DNA of 55,934 bases from Chloroflexota bacterium (GCA_027618835.1 JAQCHZ010000018.1:1-55934), one strand, 5' to 3'; counted from the first letter of the stretch, positions 15,755 through 25,138 are shown. Numbers and translations are program-made. The notes: generated by a model not told the origin, from the sequence alone.

Positions 15755-16786
15755 CTATTTGGTTACACTGGGCTTTTTGGCTGACTTTTTATAGGGCATT
15801 TTGGAGGCGTTGTCTTTTAGGTGTTCTTCGCCGCGTTCTCTGGAGAGTCGGATCTGGAGTTGTCGTTCTCGGAAACGATCTCGATCTTCGTTGGCGAGCG
15901 AGTCATCGCAATACGGGCAGCTAACGCCTAGTTCAAACATTGGAGATTCGCGGTCGGCAGGGGAGATTGGGTGCTGGCAGCCGTAGCAGAGTTGGTAATC
16001 GCCTTCGACGAGTCCGTGTTTGAGCGAGACTCGGTGGTCGAAGACGAAGCATTCGTCTTCCCAGAGGCTTTCTTCTTCAGGGACTTCTTCGAGATATTTG
16101 AGGATTCCGCCTTTGAGGTGGTAGACCTCATCGATGCCTAATTGCTTCATGTAAACGGTCGCTTTTTCGCAACGAATTCCGCCGGTGCAATACATGGCGA
16201 CTGCGGAAGGTTTTTGAGGTCCGGATGCTAGTAGATCGGCCCAGTCGGGGAATTCACGGAAGGTTTCGGTTATGGGGTCGATGGCATCTTTGAAGCGACC
16301 GACGCCGAATTCAAAACTGTTGCGGGTGTCGATTAGCAGAACGTCGTCGCGCTTGATGAGATCGTTCCAGTCGGCGGGATCGACGTAGGTTCCGGCATCG
16401 GCGTTGGGGTCGATGTTAGGCTTGCCCATCGTGACGATTTCGTCTTTGATTTTGATCTTCATTCGGTTGAAGTTTTGGTTCTCGCTGTAGGAGTACTTGA
16501 CTTCGATTGCGTCGACATTATGCCAACTTTGGAGATGGTCGAGAACGGCTTTCACGCCGTTGTCTGGGCCTGAAATAGTGCCGTTAATTCCTTCTTCAGC
16601 GAGGATGAGTGTTCCAACGATGTTCTCGGCGCGGCAGAGCGCCAGAAGTGGTTCTTTTTTCTGGTCGGGCTCTTCTATTTTTGCGAAGTGGTATAGAGCG
16701 GCTACCGTGAACGTTCGTTCGGGTGAGGCGATTATCGCTGCGGTCTTTTCTTCGCTTGCTGACAAGTTGGCGTTGGAATAGGTCAT
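15755..16786 (-). CDS. trhO: tRNA uridine-34 hydroxylase (TrhO/YceA, rhodanese family)
   Basis: 343 aa. Residues about 30-125 are the N-terminal acylphosphatase-like UPF0176 domain (AENIVGTLILAEEGINGTIS). A rhodanese domain follows, with the catalytic Cys in YCTGGIRCEKA. A C-terminal zinc-binding region has CYGC and CPYC. TrhO makes 5-hydroxyuridine at the wobble position of tRNA, using oxygen, in the cytoplasm. Length and domain order are normal. The last 40 residues are Arg/Lys-rich. It appears monocistronic, with the antibiotic-monooxygenase-like gene about 100 bp upstream on the same strand. Confidence 0.92.
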   Translation of the reverse strand: MTYSNANLSASEEKTAAIIASPERTFTVAALYHFAKIEEPDQKKEPLLALCRAENIVGTLILAEEGINGTISGPDNGVKAVLDHLQSWHNVDAIEVKYSYSENQNFNRMKIKIKDEIVTMGKPNIDPNADAGTYVDPADWNDLIKRDDVLLIDTRNSFEFGVGRFKDAIDPITETFREFPDWADLLASGPQKPSAVAMYCTGGIRCEKATVYMKQLGIDEVYHLKGGILKYLEEVPEEESLWEDECFVFDHRVSLKHGLVEGDYQLCYGCQHPISPADRESPMFELGVSCPYCDDSLANEDRDRFRERQLQIRLSRERGEEHLKDNASKMPYKKSAKKPSVTK

Positions 16787-16890
16787 CGAACTATTTTACG
16801 TTCTTGTTGTCAATTCGGGTTACAAGCATTTTGTGAGAATTGCGTGTTGGACTCTAAGCGAATACTTGTGATCAGTGGATTGAGGATCGG

Positions 16891-17184
16891 CTAAGTTGCG
16901 GTTACTTGGCCGTCTTCCCATATGGGGTCGCTATTAAGAAGTGCTCGCATTTTTTGATACCAGGCTTCTTGCTCTGGTCGTGCTGCGTTGGCTTTGTAGC
17001 GCTCTTCGCTATTGAAGACAGCGATCATTTTGACGACGGATGAATCGGCGTCTGTTTGCAGGATGTACCCGTCGACGAAGCCGATGTCACCAGTTCCTTC
17101 GGCGGCGTTCCATTCCTTCAGGAGCAAGCCGAGTGCATGGACGTTGTCGGGGTTGATGCTGAGTGTTGCGATTGTTCCGTACAT
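16891..17184 (-). CDS. Antibiotic biosynthesis monooxygenase (ABM)-like protein
   Basis: 97 aa, one ferredoxin-like dimeric alpha-beta domain: MYGTIATLSINPDNVHALG, a VDGYILQTDADS strand and a VAVFNSEERYKAN-type strand-helix unit. ABM-fold proteins include haem-degrading and quinol monooxygenases as well as inactive members; no specific activity can be inferred. AGGAG precedes ATG 17184 at good spacing. It is probably a cytoplasmic dimer. Confidence 0.75.
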   Translation of the reverse strand: MYGTIATLSINPDNVHALGLLLKEWNAAEGTGDIGFVDGYILQTDADSSVVKMIAVFNSEERYKANAARPEQEAWYQKMRALLNSDPIWEDGQVTAT

Positions 17185-17286
17185 GATCGTCTCCTTAGTT
17201 TAGTAGAGGGTTTTGTGAAGCAGGGTTCGGTGGCATATTAGTACATTTCAAGTGCGGGTGTCACGACGAGTGTGGGTTGGTGGGTC

Positions 17287-17410
17287 GTTAGTCGCATTCG
17301 TCATCGGATGACTCGGCTCCGCGTTTGCGTCTTGTTCGATCGTCGTCGGACGACTCAGTCACTAGCTGCAGTTCTCCTACCCTGGCCCTTCCGTCTGGAA
17401 GAGGAGTAGG
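17287..17410 (+). repeat. Three-hairpin dispersed repeat, copy 1
   Basis: It starts GTTAGTCGC and contains GTCATC-G-GATGAC, then GTCGTC-G-GACGAC, then CTTCC-gtct-GGAAG, each a small hairpin. The same order and orientation recur at 17547, 23063 and 32918, and partly at 25011. Confidence 0.8.
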
Positions 17411-17492
17411 TTGTAGGCCTTGGCAGGAGGGAGGACCGTTGTGCGTATTTAAGTTAGCTCCATACCTTCGCGCCAGCCCCCAAACGACCGAT

Positions 17493-17518
17493 GTCATCCT
17501 GAATTCATTTTCAGGATC
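17493..17518 (-). repeat. Short hairpin repeat CCTGAAAATGAATTCAGG
   Basis: GTCATCCTGAATTCATTTTCAGGATC is read here in inverse orientation. CCTGAA and TTCAGG arms form a hairpin. Matching copies lie at 17698-17725 and 33216-33243. Confidence 0.7.
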
Positions 17519-17546
17519 TTTATCCCCCAGTTGCAGCTCTGGCTTT

Positions 17547-17670
17547 GCGTTAGTCGCGGTCGTCATCGGATGACTCGGCTTCGCTATTGCGTTTTGTTCG
17601 ATCGTCGTCGGACGACTCAGTCACTAGTCGCAATTCTCCTACCCTAGCCCTTCCGTCTCGAAGGGCATAG
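17547..17670 (+). repeat. Three-hairpin dispersed repeat, copy 2
   Basis: The same layout as copy 1: GTCATCGGATGAC, GTCGTCGGACGAC and CCTTC...GAAGG. The third hairpin keeps pairing although its bases differ from copy 1, which suggests selection on structure. Confidence 0.8.
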
Positions 17671-17697
17671 CAGCACGTTGGGCGTTATTGGTCGTTT

Positions 17698-17725
17698 GAC
17701 CCTGAAAATGAATTCAGGGTGACAT
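17698..17725 (+). repeat. Short hairpin repeat CCTGAAAATGAATTCAGG
   Basis: GACCCTGAAAATGAATTCAG then GGTGACAT. The stem CCCTGAA/TTCAGGG has changed on both sides relative to the copy at 33216 (GATCCTGAA/TTCAGGATG). Confidence 0.7.
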
Positions 17726-17814
17726 ATTTTAGAATTGTCGGCTGATCCGAAGTTTGTGTATTCGAATCAGCCGACGTAATTACGATCTCTCAGAAAACGT
17801 GCCACTGGCACATC

Positions 17815-19542
17815 CTAGCTGGTTGTTGCGCCGGTTGAGGCGGGGTTTACCAGTTTGATGTACTTGCTGAGCACGCCTTTGGTGTAGGGCGGTGGCTTTG
17901 GCTGCCACTTGTCGAGTCGTGCCTTGAGTTCGTCGTCGCTGATTTTGATGTTGAGTTCGAAATCGTCGAGGTTTACTTCGATAAGGTCGCCATCTTGAAC
18001 GGCTGCGATTGGTCCACCGATGGCGGCTTCAGGTCCGATATGCCCGATCATCGATCCGTGGGATGCCCCCGAAAATCGACCGTCGGTCATCAGTAGAACT
18101 TTTTCGCCAAGTCCTTGTCCAACAAGAGCGGCGGTAACCGAAAGCATTTCTCGCATACCGGGTCCGCCCTTGGGTCCTTCATAGCGAATCACGATGGCGT
18201 CGCCTTCGTTGATAGATCGTTCTTGAAGTGCAGCCATAACGCCTTCTTCACCGTCGAAGACTTTTGCGGGTCCACCGAAGGTTTGACCGAACTGGTGTCC
18301 GGCAACTTTCAGGACGCAACCGTCTGGAGCGAGATTTCCGAAAAGGGTGACGAGACCGCCGGTGGTAGAAATAGGATCTTCAACCGAGTGGAGTACGTCG
18401 TTTGGTTCTGGGACTACAACGTCAGCGAGGTTTTCGGCAATGGTTTTGCCTGTGACCGTCATGCAGTCGCCGTGGAGTAGCCCGGCGTCGAGGAGTCGCT
18501 TCATTACGACAGGAATGCCGCCGAGTCGGTCGATATCGAGCATTAGGTAGTCGCCACCGGGCTTCATGTTGGCGATTAGCGGCGTTCGCATTGAGATGTC
18601 GTGGATGTCTTTGAGTGTTAGCTCGATGCCCATCTCGGAGGCGATTGCCGGGAGGTGGAGCGTGGTGTTTGTTGATCCGCCCATTGCGACAACGACCGTT
18701 ACTGCGTTTTCTAACGCTTTGCGGGTGAGGATGTCGGACGGTCGGATGTCTTTACGAAGCAGGTTCAATACTGCGTGCCCTGCTTCGCGTGACGAGGCGG
18801 CTTTGCGCTGGTCGACGTTCGGCTCGGATGCTGTACCGGGGAGGGAGAGGCCGAGGGCTTCGCCGATGGATGACATCGTGTTTGCTGTGAACATTCCGCC
18901 ACATGAACCGGAGCCGGGACATGCGTGGTTTTCGATGTCAAGGAGTTCGTTGGCGTCGATCTTGCCGGTCTGGAATTGACCAACGGCTTCGAACACGTTC
19001 TGAATCTGGATATCTTCGCCATGAAGTGATCCGGGAAGGATTGATCCGCCGTAGATGAATACGGAAGGTACGTTGAGTCGAGCCATCGACATCATTCCGC
19101 CGGGGAGAGATTTGTCGCAGCCAGCGACAACGACGAGGCCGTCGTAGCGTTCGGCGAAAACGACAGTTTCTATGGAGTCGGCGATGACTTCACGAGAGAC
19201 GAGCGAGCCGCGCATGCCTTCGGTTCCCATGGAGATGGCGTCGGAAACGGTGATTGTTCCGAACGTGAAGGGAGTTCCACCAGCGGCGAATACGCCACGT
19301 TTTACTTCTTCAACAAGCGGTGCGATTCCTGAATTGCAGGGAGTGACTTCGTTGTGGGTTGATGCGATTCCGACGAATGGAGCTGCGATATCTTTATCAC
19401 TGAGTCCCATCGCTTTCATCATCGAGCGGTGGGGTGCTCGAATTGCGCCTTCAGTGGTTTCCCAGCTGCGCCATTTTCCGGGTACTCGCTTGGAAGCGCG
19501 CTTTGAGTCGAGTTTTTCTTGTGAATCGCTTTTTGTGGTCAT
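17815..19542 (-). CDS. ilvD: Dihydroxy-acid dehydratase (IlvD)
   Basis: 575 aa, full length. It catalyses dehydration of 2,3-dihydroxy-isovalerate and 2,3-dihydroxy-3-methylvalerate in valine and isoleucine synthesis. The three conserved iron-sulphur cysteines are present: Cys69 (THNEVTPCN), Cys142 ([12 protein letters not shown]) and Cys214 ([16 protein letters not shown]). The C-terminal domain has [10 protein letters not shown] and the usual GHIGPEA. The first 25 residues are polar and probably flexible. No other ilv gene lies near, so it appears to be a stand-alone unit. Confidence 0.97.
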   Translation of the reverse strand: MTTKSDSQEKLDSKRASKRVPGKWRSWETTEGAIRAPHRSMMKAMGLSDKDIAAPFVGIASTHNEVTPCNSGIAPLVEEVKRGVFAAGGTPFTFGTITVSDAISMGTEGMRGSLVSREVIADSIETVVFAERYDGLVVVAGCDKSLPGGMMSMARLNVPSVFIYGGSILPGSLHGEDIQIQNVFEAVGQFQTGKIDANELLDIENHACPGSGSCGGMFTANTMSSIGEALGLSLPGTASEPNVDQRKAASSREAGHAVLNLLRKDIRPSDILTRKALENAVTVVVAMGGSTNTTLHLPAIASEMGIELTLKDIHDISMRTPLIANMKPGGDYLMLDIDRLGGIPVVMKRLLDAGLLHGDCMTVTGKTIAENLADVVVPEPNDVLHSVEDPISTTGGLVTLFGNLAPDGCVLKVAGHQFGQTFGGPAKVFDGEEGVMAALQERSINEGDAIVIRYEGPKGGPGMREMLSVTAALVGQGLGEKVLLMTDGRFSGASHGSMIGHIGPEAAIGGPIAAVQDGDLIEVNLDDFELNIKISDDELKARLDKWQPKPPPYTKGVLSKYIKLVNPASTGATTS

Positions 19543-19863
19543 GTTTGTTTTTTGTACTGGTTTATCGCCCTTCGAGACCCTCAGGATGACACCTAGAAGA
19601 CCTTGACTGACGAACTTGAATCGCTGTATTTTGCGACCCTTAATGTTACACGCGGATTCGAGCCTTTTCTGTGAAGGAGTTGGTGTTGTAGGCTGGCGGT
19701 AGTTCGCTGCTGTTGGCGTTGGTGCCTTGTCGTGCCGTTTTCATCCGGGCATGCATTCACACTTTGGACGTTCTCTGGCGACTGGCTCAGGATGACATTG
19801 GTGATGCACGACTGAGGTTGGAATTATCGTTGGGTTATTTGTTTGTCGACTAGGGAGAGATAC
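19543..19863. other. Intergenic region between divergent ilvD and SMP-30 genes
   Basis: About 320 bp containing a copy of the 65-bp repeat shared with 21641-21706 and a CTCAGGATGAC string of the short hairpin family. The promoters of the two divergent genes must lie here; no clear boxes were identified. Confidence 0.5.
19736..19800 (+). repeat. 65-bp intergenic repeat, copy A
   Basis: ATCCGGGCATGCAT.CACACTT through GGCGACTGGCTCAGGATGAC is about 80 percent identical to 21641-21706, in the same orientation. Confidence 0.65.
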
Positions 19864-20784
19864 ATGGTTTCGAGTTCGATTGAATTGATTGCTGACGCTC
19901 TGTTTTTTCCTGAGGGTCCTCGTTGGCGGGCTGAGGAGCAGAAGCTGTATTTCAGCGATGTAATGGCGGGCAAGGTTTCTCGCGTTGGTGACGATGGCGC
20001 GGTCGAAACTGTGTTTGAGCCGGGTGAATTTCCGAGTGGTCTCGGTTTCTTAGAGAATGGCGATTTGTTGGTTGTTGCTACCGAGAGTAAGGCGATTGTT
20101 CGTTTGTATTCGTCGCAGGTGGTAGCGGGTAGTGCTAAGCGGTCGGACTCTACGCATCATGCTGATATTTCTACGGTGTTCGGAACTGGTAACAATGACA
20201 TGGTGGTCGCTCCGAATGGCAATGCTTATGCGGGTGCGTATTTGCCGGGATTGAGCGAGGAGGTTCCGCCAGGTCCTTCGAATCCGCCGCTATTTGGGAA
20301 TATCGTGCTTGCTCGACCGGATGGATCGTCGCAGGTGGTTGCCGATCGAGTTTGCTTTCCGAACGGCGGTGCGATTACGCCGGATGGAAAGACATTGATC
20401 GTAGCCGAGACTTTCGCTTTTACGCTGACTGCTTGGGACATCGAAGACGACGGCACGTTGTCGGGTCGTAGGCCGTTTGCGAATCTTGCAGCGCCGACGG
20501 ATGGGATTTCTCTGGATGCAGAAGGCTGTGTTTGGGTGGCGTGCCCGTACTTCTCTTATGGCGATTCTGGAGGTTGGGTGCGGGTCGCTGACGGAGGCGA
20601 GATTAAGCAGGTGATTGCGCTTGAGGATGCGGATAAGAGCGCATATGCGTGCATGCTCGGTGGGGCAGATGGTCGTGATTTGTGGCTTTGTGAATCGACG
20701 GTGCTTGGGCGAGAGCGGTATCAGGGCGACGGCAGGATTCGTCGGGTTCGGGTGGATGTGCCGAAGGCGGAGGCGCAGTTTTAG
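19864..20784 (+). CDS. SMP-30/gluconolactonase-family beta-propeller protein
   Basis: 306 aa from ATG 19864, chosen for the GGGAGA ribosome site just before it. Family signatures are visible: FPEGPRWRAEEQKLYFSDV at the start (first metal ligand Glu), NDMVVAPNGNAYAGAY, NGGAITPDGKTLIVAETFA and DGISLDAEGCVWVA. Members hydrolyse sugar lactones with one divalent metal ion in a six-bladed propeller. No signal peptide, so probably cytoplasmic. With the nearby GguC-like hydrolase, dehydrogenases and cupin it suggests sugar-acid catabolism, but the substrate is unknown. Confidence 0.85.
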   Translation: MVSSSIELIADALFFPEGPRWRAEEQKLYFSDVMAGKVSRVGDDGAVETVFEPGEFPSGLGFLENGDLLVVATESKAIVRLYSSQVVAGSAKRSDSTHHADISTVFGTGNNDMVVAPNGNAYAGAYLPGLSEEVPPGPSNPPLFGNIVLARPDGSSQVVADRVCFPNGGAITPDGKTLIVAETFAFTLTAWDIEDDGTLSGRRPFANLAAPTDGISLDAEGCVWVACPYFSYGDSGGWVRVADGGEIKQVIALEDADKSAYACMLGGADGRDLWLCESTVLGRERYQGDGRIRRVRVDVPKAEAQF

Positions 20785-20828
20785 GGGTGGCGGTACCGAA
20801 TTCGGTCGTCTAGGTTTGGCACAAAATA

Positions 20829-20862
20829 ACCCCTCGGAGAAGTGATCTTCCGAGGGACTTTT
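20829..20862 (+). terminator. Rho-independent terminator after the SMP-30 gene
   Basis: CCCTCGGA pairs with TCCGAGGG across a short loop, then an ACTTTTTTTT tract follows. It lies about 45 bp past the stop codon. Confidence 0.85.
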
Positions 20863-20954
20863 TTTTGATCAGGTTGATTGCAAATGCCTTCCACCGTGAC
20901 ACCGCCGAAGGTCTCTCAACTCCGCTTTGCTGCGGTCGAGAAATCATGTTTACG

Positions 20955-21593
20955 CTACCCGAGAGTGATGCGGAACGAACTTAGGTGTTGGGCGTCGAGT
21001 TCGGTGGCGTCGAGGCGGATCATGAGCGGAACCATGTGGTCGAGGACTACCGCTTGCGCGAGAGTGCCGCAATCGACAGGTTTGAAGCCGATGCCTCTTA
21101 TTAATTGTTTGACTGCTTTCATAGCCTCTTCATCGTCGCCGGCGTAGTGGACTTCGCGTGGTTCGCCGGTCGAATCGATAGGATTTTCAAATGTCGCTGC
21201 GAAATTGGTTTTGAAGGCTGCGATAACGAGGGCGTCGTCGCCAATAATCGATGCCGTTACCTGTGCGCCTGAGTCGCCGTTGTTTGGCTGGGCTGTGAAT
21301 GGGTTTGTGATGTCGATGACGATTTTATTGCGAAGCGAATCACCTAACTTCCTAGCAGTGGCTGCGACTTCTTTGTAGGGCAGGGTGATGATCACGATCT
21401 CGCCCGCGTCTTCTATGGCGGCTTGGTAGCCGTAGATTCGCGATTCGGTGCCAACGGCTTCATGGAAATCGTTTTTGGATTCGGCTCGGCGCGATCCGAA
21501 GGCGACGAAGTGTCCAGCGGCCAGAAGGGATTTGCCGAGGGCGAGCGCCATGGTGCCGGTGCCGAGGATTCCGATGCGGGGTTTTCGTGTCAC
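20955..21593 (-). CDS. NADPH-dependent F420 reductase-like protein
   Basis: 212 aa, start GTG 21593 with an AGAGAAAG ribosome site. The N-terminal Rossmann fold has IGILGTGTMALALGKSLLAA and the GSRR loop that recognises NADP phosphate. Then follow VIITLPYKEV, VIDITNPF and a C-terminal DCGTLAQA. This matches F420H2:NADP oxidoreductases (Fno/NpdG) and their relatives, which move hydride between NADPH and coenzyme F420. Members of the group without F420 use also exist, so the cofactor is inferred. F420-type enzymes are common in this lineage. Cytoplasmic. Confidence 0.75.
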   Translation of the reverse strand: MTRKPRIGILGTGTMALALGKSLLAAGHFVAFGSRRAESKNDFHEAVGTESRIYGYQAAIEDAGEIVIITLPYKEVAATARKLGDSLRNKIVIDITNPFTAQPNNGDSGAQVTASIIGDDALVIAAFKTNFAATFENPIDSTGEPREVHYAGDDEEAMKAVKQLIRGIGFKPVDCGTLAQAVVLDHMVPLMIRLDATELDAQHLSSFRITLG

Positions 21594-21953
21594 GTGTGAC
21601 TTTCTCTGAGAGTTCGCTTGTGGTTGGCTGAATTGTCGTCATTTTGATCCGGGCCTGCATCCGCACTTGGGATGTTCTCAGGCGACTGGCTCAAGATGAC
21701 ATTTGATGTGGGTTGAGTTGAATTGTTGGCTGAGTCGTGCGTTGCTTTGCTCAGATTGCTGATTGCCACGTCGTCAGGCTACTCGCAATGACAGAGTCCG
21801 ATTTTTTAGGCAAGTTCGTAGTGGGATGTTATGGATTTTGTTTGGAGATGTATACCGTTTGGGCGGCTGCTGGGGTAGGCTACGTGTTCGCAGCGTCTGA
21901 CTGCATCCACCTGATTTTGAAAATGTCCCGCGGGACAGTGAGTTTGAACGTAA
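21594..21953. other. Intergenic region with repeats
   Basis: About 360 bp between divergent genes. It holds repeat copy B (21641-21706) and the string GATTGCCACGTCGTCAGGCT followed by ACTCGCAATGAC (near 21762-21793), a relic of a common intergenic hairpin element. No gene is supported. Confidence 0.5.
21641..21706 (+). repeat. 65-bp intergenic repeat, copy B
   Basis: The partner of 19736-19800: ATCCGGGCCTGCATCCGCAC through GGCGACTGGCTCAAGATGAC. Confidence 0.65.
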
Positions 21954-23054
21954 ATGACTGATTATCTTCCACTGCCAGGCACTCCAGTTGAGGAGCTTGA
22001 TACTCCGTGCATCATCATAGATCTTGACGTAGCTGAGTCGAATATCGCTAAGTTGCAGGCTGCTGCGAACGAGATGGGAGTCGATGTTCGACCTCACTCG
22101 AAGACGAACAAGAGTCCTTATTGGGTTCGTAAACAGTTGGATGCCGGGGCTATTGGCGTTTGCTGTGCGAAGGTCGGCGAGGCCGAGGTTATGGTTGAGG
22201 CAGGTGTGACTGAAGTGATGATTCCGAACCAGGTTATTGGTAAGCGGAAGATTGCTCGATTGGTTGCTCTGGCTCATTCGGCAAACATCATCGTTGCTGT
22301 GGAAAGCGCTGGTAATGTCGACGATCTATCTTCTGCTTCAACGGCTGCCGGTGCTGAGCTTGGTGTGATTGTTGAAGTCAACGTCGGTATGGATCGCTGC
22401 GGAGTGGATGGCGATGGAGCTGTGGAACTAGCAAAGCAGATCGATGCTGCGCCCGGTCTTCGCTTTGACGGATTGATGGGGTACGAGGGTCATGTTGTTG
22501 CTGAGCGGGACTACGAGATTCGTAAGACCGAAGCCGAGAAGGCTATGGCGATTCTTACGGGTGCTGCTGATCAGATTCGTGGAGTAGGCATCGATGTGAA
22601 GCTTGTTTCAGCTGCTGGTACGGGAACGTACAACATCACGGGTCGAGTCGACGGTGTTACCGAGCTTCAGTGTGGTTCGTACATTTTCATGGACGGTGAC
22701 TACCTCGAAGTGTTCAACGATTTCGAACCTGCGCTGTCGGTATTGGCAACGGTGATTTCACGCCAGAAGAAGGATGTTGCGATTGTCGATATGGGGCTGA
22801 AGTCGATCTCAATGGATCGTGGATTGGCTGAGGTTATTTCTCCTGCGTCTGCTTCGATCATCAATCATTCGGAGGAGCACACGGCTGTGAATTTGCCGGA
22901 CGCTGCTTCACAGGCTTTGAAGGTTGGCGATAAGGTGCGATCACGTCCGACTCATGGCGATACGACGATCAACTTGCACGAGTACTACTTTGGTATTCGA
23001 AATGGCAAGCTTGAGCAGGTAATCCCGATCCCAGGCCGCGGCAAGTTCAGGTAA
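21954..23054 (+). CDS. D-threonine aldolase-like (DSD1 family) PLP enzyme
   Basis: 366 aa. A fold-type III alanine-racemase-like barrel: TPCIIIDLDVAESNI, then RPHSKTNKSPYWVRKQ with the PLP lysine, CCAKVGEAEVMVEAGV, the EVNVGMDRCGV strand and SAAGTGTYN, which binds PLP phosphate. A C-terminal beta domain contains THGDTTINLHEYYFGI, where D-threonine aldolases and D-serine dehydratases place metal ligands (His present, the usual Cys replaced by Gly). It probably cleaves or deaminates a D-beta-hydroxy amino acid. The weak ribosome site leaves the start fairly but not fully certain. A repeat follows 9 bp after the stop. Confidence 0.85.
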   Translation: MTDYLPLPGTPVEELDTPCIIIDLDVAESNIAKLQAAANEMGVDVRPHSKTNKSPYWVRKQLDAGAIGVCCAKVGEAEVMVEAGVTEVMIPNQVIGKRKIARLVALAHSANIIVAVESAGNVDDLSSASTAAGAELGVIVEVNVGMDRCGVDGDGAVELAKQIDAAPGLRFDGLMGYEGHVVAERDYEIRKTEAEKAMAILTGAADQIRGVGIDVKLVSAAGTGTYNITGRVDGVTELQCGSYIFMDGDYLEVFNDFEPALSVLATVISRQKKDVAIVDMGLKSISMDRGLAEVISPASASIINHSEEHTAVNLPDAASQALKVGDKVRSRPTHGDTTINLHEYYFGIRNGKLEQVIPIPGRGKFR

Positions 23055-23062
23055 CCCAGGGG

Positions 23063-23182
23063 CGTTAGTCGCGCTCTTCATCGAATGCCTCGGCTCCGCG
23101 TTGGCGTTAGCTCCGGGCGTCGTCGGACGACTTGGTTGCGCATCGCAATTCTCCTACCCTAGCCCTTCCATCCTGAAGGGGA
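23063..23182 (+). repeat. Three-hairpin dispersed repeat, copy 3
   Basis: GCGTTAGTCGCGCTC opening; the first hairpin is degraded (CTTCATCGAATGCC), the second GTCGTCGGACGAC is intact, the third is CTTC...GAAG. It starts just after the aldolase-like gene. Confidence 0.75.
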
Positions 23183-23337
23183 CCGTTGGGTGCTGTTGAT
23201 GATTTAGGCGGGGATCGGTGCTGCGGCTTGGAGAGTAGGCGCACCTATAATTTCGACGTTCGTATTCGCAAGGCTGCCTGGTATGACGGATTGCGTCGAG
23301 CGTGTGCTTAATTCAGCAGGATTTGTAGGGACAAAAT

Positions 23338-24165
23338 ATGTACGAGTTGGATGGCAAGGTTGCAATTGTTACTGGTGCTGGGGGCAAGGCCGGGATTGGT
23401 CGTGGGATTGCGACTCGATTGGCGGCTGAGGGTGCAACGATTGCCGTTTGCGATTTGAACGACAGCGGGACTCCCGATTGGGGTGGACTGTCGGCGGTTG
23501 TGGATGAAATCAACGCTGGTGGTGGTAAGGCAATTGGTCTTACGGGGAGCGTTTCTGATTCGGGCGATGTGGCTTCAATTGTTGAAGGAGCGATTTCGGA
23601 GTTTTGTAGAGTCGACATTCTTGTGAACAACGCTGGCGCATCGGCGGGTCCGGATCGTGTGAACGTCGTCGATCTTCCCGAAGAGGTTTGGGATCAGGTG
23701 ATTGGCGTGAATCTGAAGGGCACATTCTTGATGTCACAGGCGATTTCTCGTCACATGATTCACCGTGGGGGTGGCGGCAAGATTATTAATATGTCGTCGG
23801 TTTCAGGCAAGGTTGGGAACGCTAAATTCGCGGCGTATTGTTCTTCTAAATTTGGGGTGATCGGATTTACTCAGTCGCTTGCGAGAGAGATGGCTGAGTA
23901 CAAGGTAACGGTGAACGCTATTTGTCCTAGCTTGGTCGAGACCGAGCGGGTGTTTGGCATGGCGGCAGCGTTGAAACCTGACGAAGATACTTCGACCGAA
24001 GAGTGGCGAGATGAGATGGTTGCGCAGACGAACGCTAATAACCCTATGGGTCGGATTGCGCAGGCTAAAGACGTGGCTGACGTTGCTGCGTTTTTAGCGT
24101 CGTCACAGGCTGATTATTTGACCGGGTTGGCTATCAACGTAGCTGGCGGATCGTATATGGGGTGA
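23338..24165 (+). CDS. Short-chain dehydrogenase/reductase (SDR)
   Basis: 275 aa classical SDR. Cofactor site TGAGGKAGIGRGIA (a Gly-rich loop with an extra residue), NNAG, catalytic Ser in MSSVSG and the YCSSK tetrad (Tyr, Lys), and a C-terminal AINVAGGSYMG. The Asp after the second strand (CDLND) points to NAD over NADP. An AGGGAC ribosome site precedes ATG 23338. It is convergent with the acetoacetate-decarboxylase-like gene, with 7 bp between stop codons. Substrate unknown. Confidence 0.9.
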   Translation: MYELDGKVAIVTGAGGKAGIGRGIATRLAAEGATIAVCDLNDSGTPDWGGLSAVVDEINAGGGKAIGLTGSVSDSGDVASIVEGAISEFCRVDILVNNAGASAGPDRVNVVDLPEEVWDQVIGVNLKGTFLMSQAISRHMIHRGGGGKIINMSSVSGKVGNAKFAAYCSSKFGVIGFTQSLAREMAEYKVTVNAICPSLVETERVFGMAAALKPDEDTSTEEWRDEMVAQTNANNPMGRIAQAKDVADVAAFLASSQADYLTGLAINVAGGSYMG

Positions 24166-24172
24166 GTTGGGG

Positions 24173-25000
24173 CTAGTAGAGGATGTGTTGGTCGGAGAGG
24201 TCTTTGCCGCCGGTTGAGCGGGTTAGGCCGCCTCCGAGGAATTCTTTTACTTCTAGTTCGGCGAAGGCGTTTACTACTTGGTAGAACGTGGGGAGGTCTT
24301 CCCACCGCGCTGGGTTCCAGCTGAGTTTGCCGTCGCCTACGAGGTCTTCATGAACTACTGTGTGTGAGCCTTCGGCAGGGGTGATGACGGCGTACTGGGT
24401 ATCGGCAGTTCCCCATTCGCCGGTTCGTGGCATGTATTTATAGTGGAGTTGGCCATCCACTTTCTCAGGAGATGCCGGTTCGGCGTTTGATTTGGGCTTG
24501 AGGTTGCTGACTTCCATATCGAGGAAGGTGAACCCGAGCCATGAAGCTTGTGTTCCGGCTGTGTCGCCAACGACTCGGATGTCGGGGAGTTCGCAGTAGA
24601 TTTTCGAGAATCCAAGCTCTTCACGACCGGTGATAATGGGATCGGCGAGATTCTCCCAGAGGACGGTTAGGAACGGGCCTACTGCGGTGTCTTTTTCGCC
24701 CTTGAATCGTGCTGGGATTGTGACTCCCAAAACCGAGTAGCCCCGACCTGCGAGCCATTCGATTTCGGTCATGTTGGTTTCGCTTACTGTGACGACAGGA
24801 TCGCCGTACAGTCCGAAGCCGGGCGGCAGAAGGTTTTCGAGCTGCTTAGCGTTGGATAGAAACGATGCTCGAAGTGATACCGATTTCGGGCTGTTGATGC
24901 CATCGAATTTGCGACCGTTGTGACCTCTGCGGGGTCCGGTCGCTGGGCCAAAGTGAGTTGGCATTCGGTACATTTCGCCGGGCTGGAACGTGTATGACAT
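24173..25000 (-). CDS. Acetoacetate decarboxylase-family protein
   Basis: 275 aa from ATG 25000; an upstream in-frame extension is rejected because it runs into the repeat at 25011. Family blocks are visible: PPGFGLYGDPVVTVS, EIEWLAGRGYSVLGV, GPFLTVLWENLADPIITGRE and LGFSKIYCELP. In true acetoacetate decarboxylase a Schiff-base Lys lies in EXXK near the last block; here GFSKIYCELP holds a Lys in that area. Many relatives act on other keto acids or are lactonases/hydratases, so the reaction is open. Cytoplasmic. Convergent with the SDR. Confidence 0.78.
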   Translation of the reverse strand: MSYTFQPGEMYRMPTHFGPATGPRRGHNGRKFDGINSPKSVSLRASFLSNAKQLENLLPPGFGLYGDPVVTVSETNMTEIEWLAGRGYSVLGVTIPARFKGEKDTAVGPFLTVLWENLADPIITGREELGFSKIYCELPDIRVVGDTAGTQASWLGFTFLDMEVSNLKPKSNAEPASPEKVDGQLHYKYMPRTGEWGTADTQYAVITPAEGSHTVVHEDLVGDGKLSWNPARWEDLPTFYQVVNAFAELEVKEFLGGGLTRSTGGKDLSDQHILY

Positions 25001-25010
25001 TTTGTGTGTG

Positions 25011-25092
25011 CGTTTAGTCGCGCTCGTCGTCGGACGACTCGGATCTAACTGCAGTTCTCTCATCCTCTAACTCCCTCTCACTCTGAGAGGGA
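25011..25092 (+). repeat. Three-hairpin repeat, shortened copy 4
   Basis: It has the TTTAGTCGCGCTC opening and one central hairpin, GTCGTCGGACGAC; the rest is replaced by CTCCCTCTCA-ctc-TGAGAGGGAG, a perfect 10-bp hairpin (25070-25092). It lies just upstream of the acetoacetate-decarboxylase-like gene. Confidence 0.65.
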
Positions 25093-25138
25093 GGACTTGT
25101 GTGTGCTCTGGCCGTGACTTTATCACTCGGCTAACGTT

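Larger units (their letters stand above)
17185..17814. other. Repeat-filled intergenic region
   Basis: About 630 bp upstream of the ABM gene and downstream of ilvD. It holds two copies of the three-hairpin repeat and two copies of a short hairpin in opposite orientation. The apparent ORFs here are readings of the repeats and are not called. Confidence 0.7.

Noticed and set aside
15755-15800. Programmed read-through of the phosphoesterase at TAA codons
   Set aside because: TAA is not a selenocysteine or pyrrolysine codon, the codons are not at catalytic positions, and an intact paralogue exists.
17288-17573. Two overlapping ORFs rich in Ser/Asp in the ilvD-ABM gap
   Set aside because: They are translations of the three-hairpin repeats.
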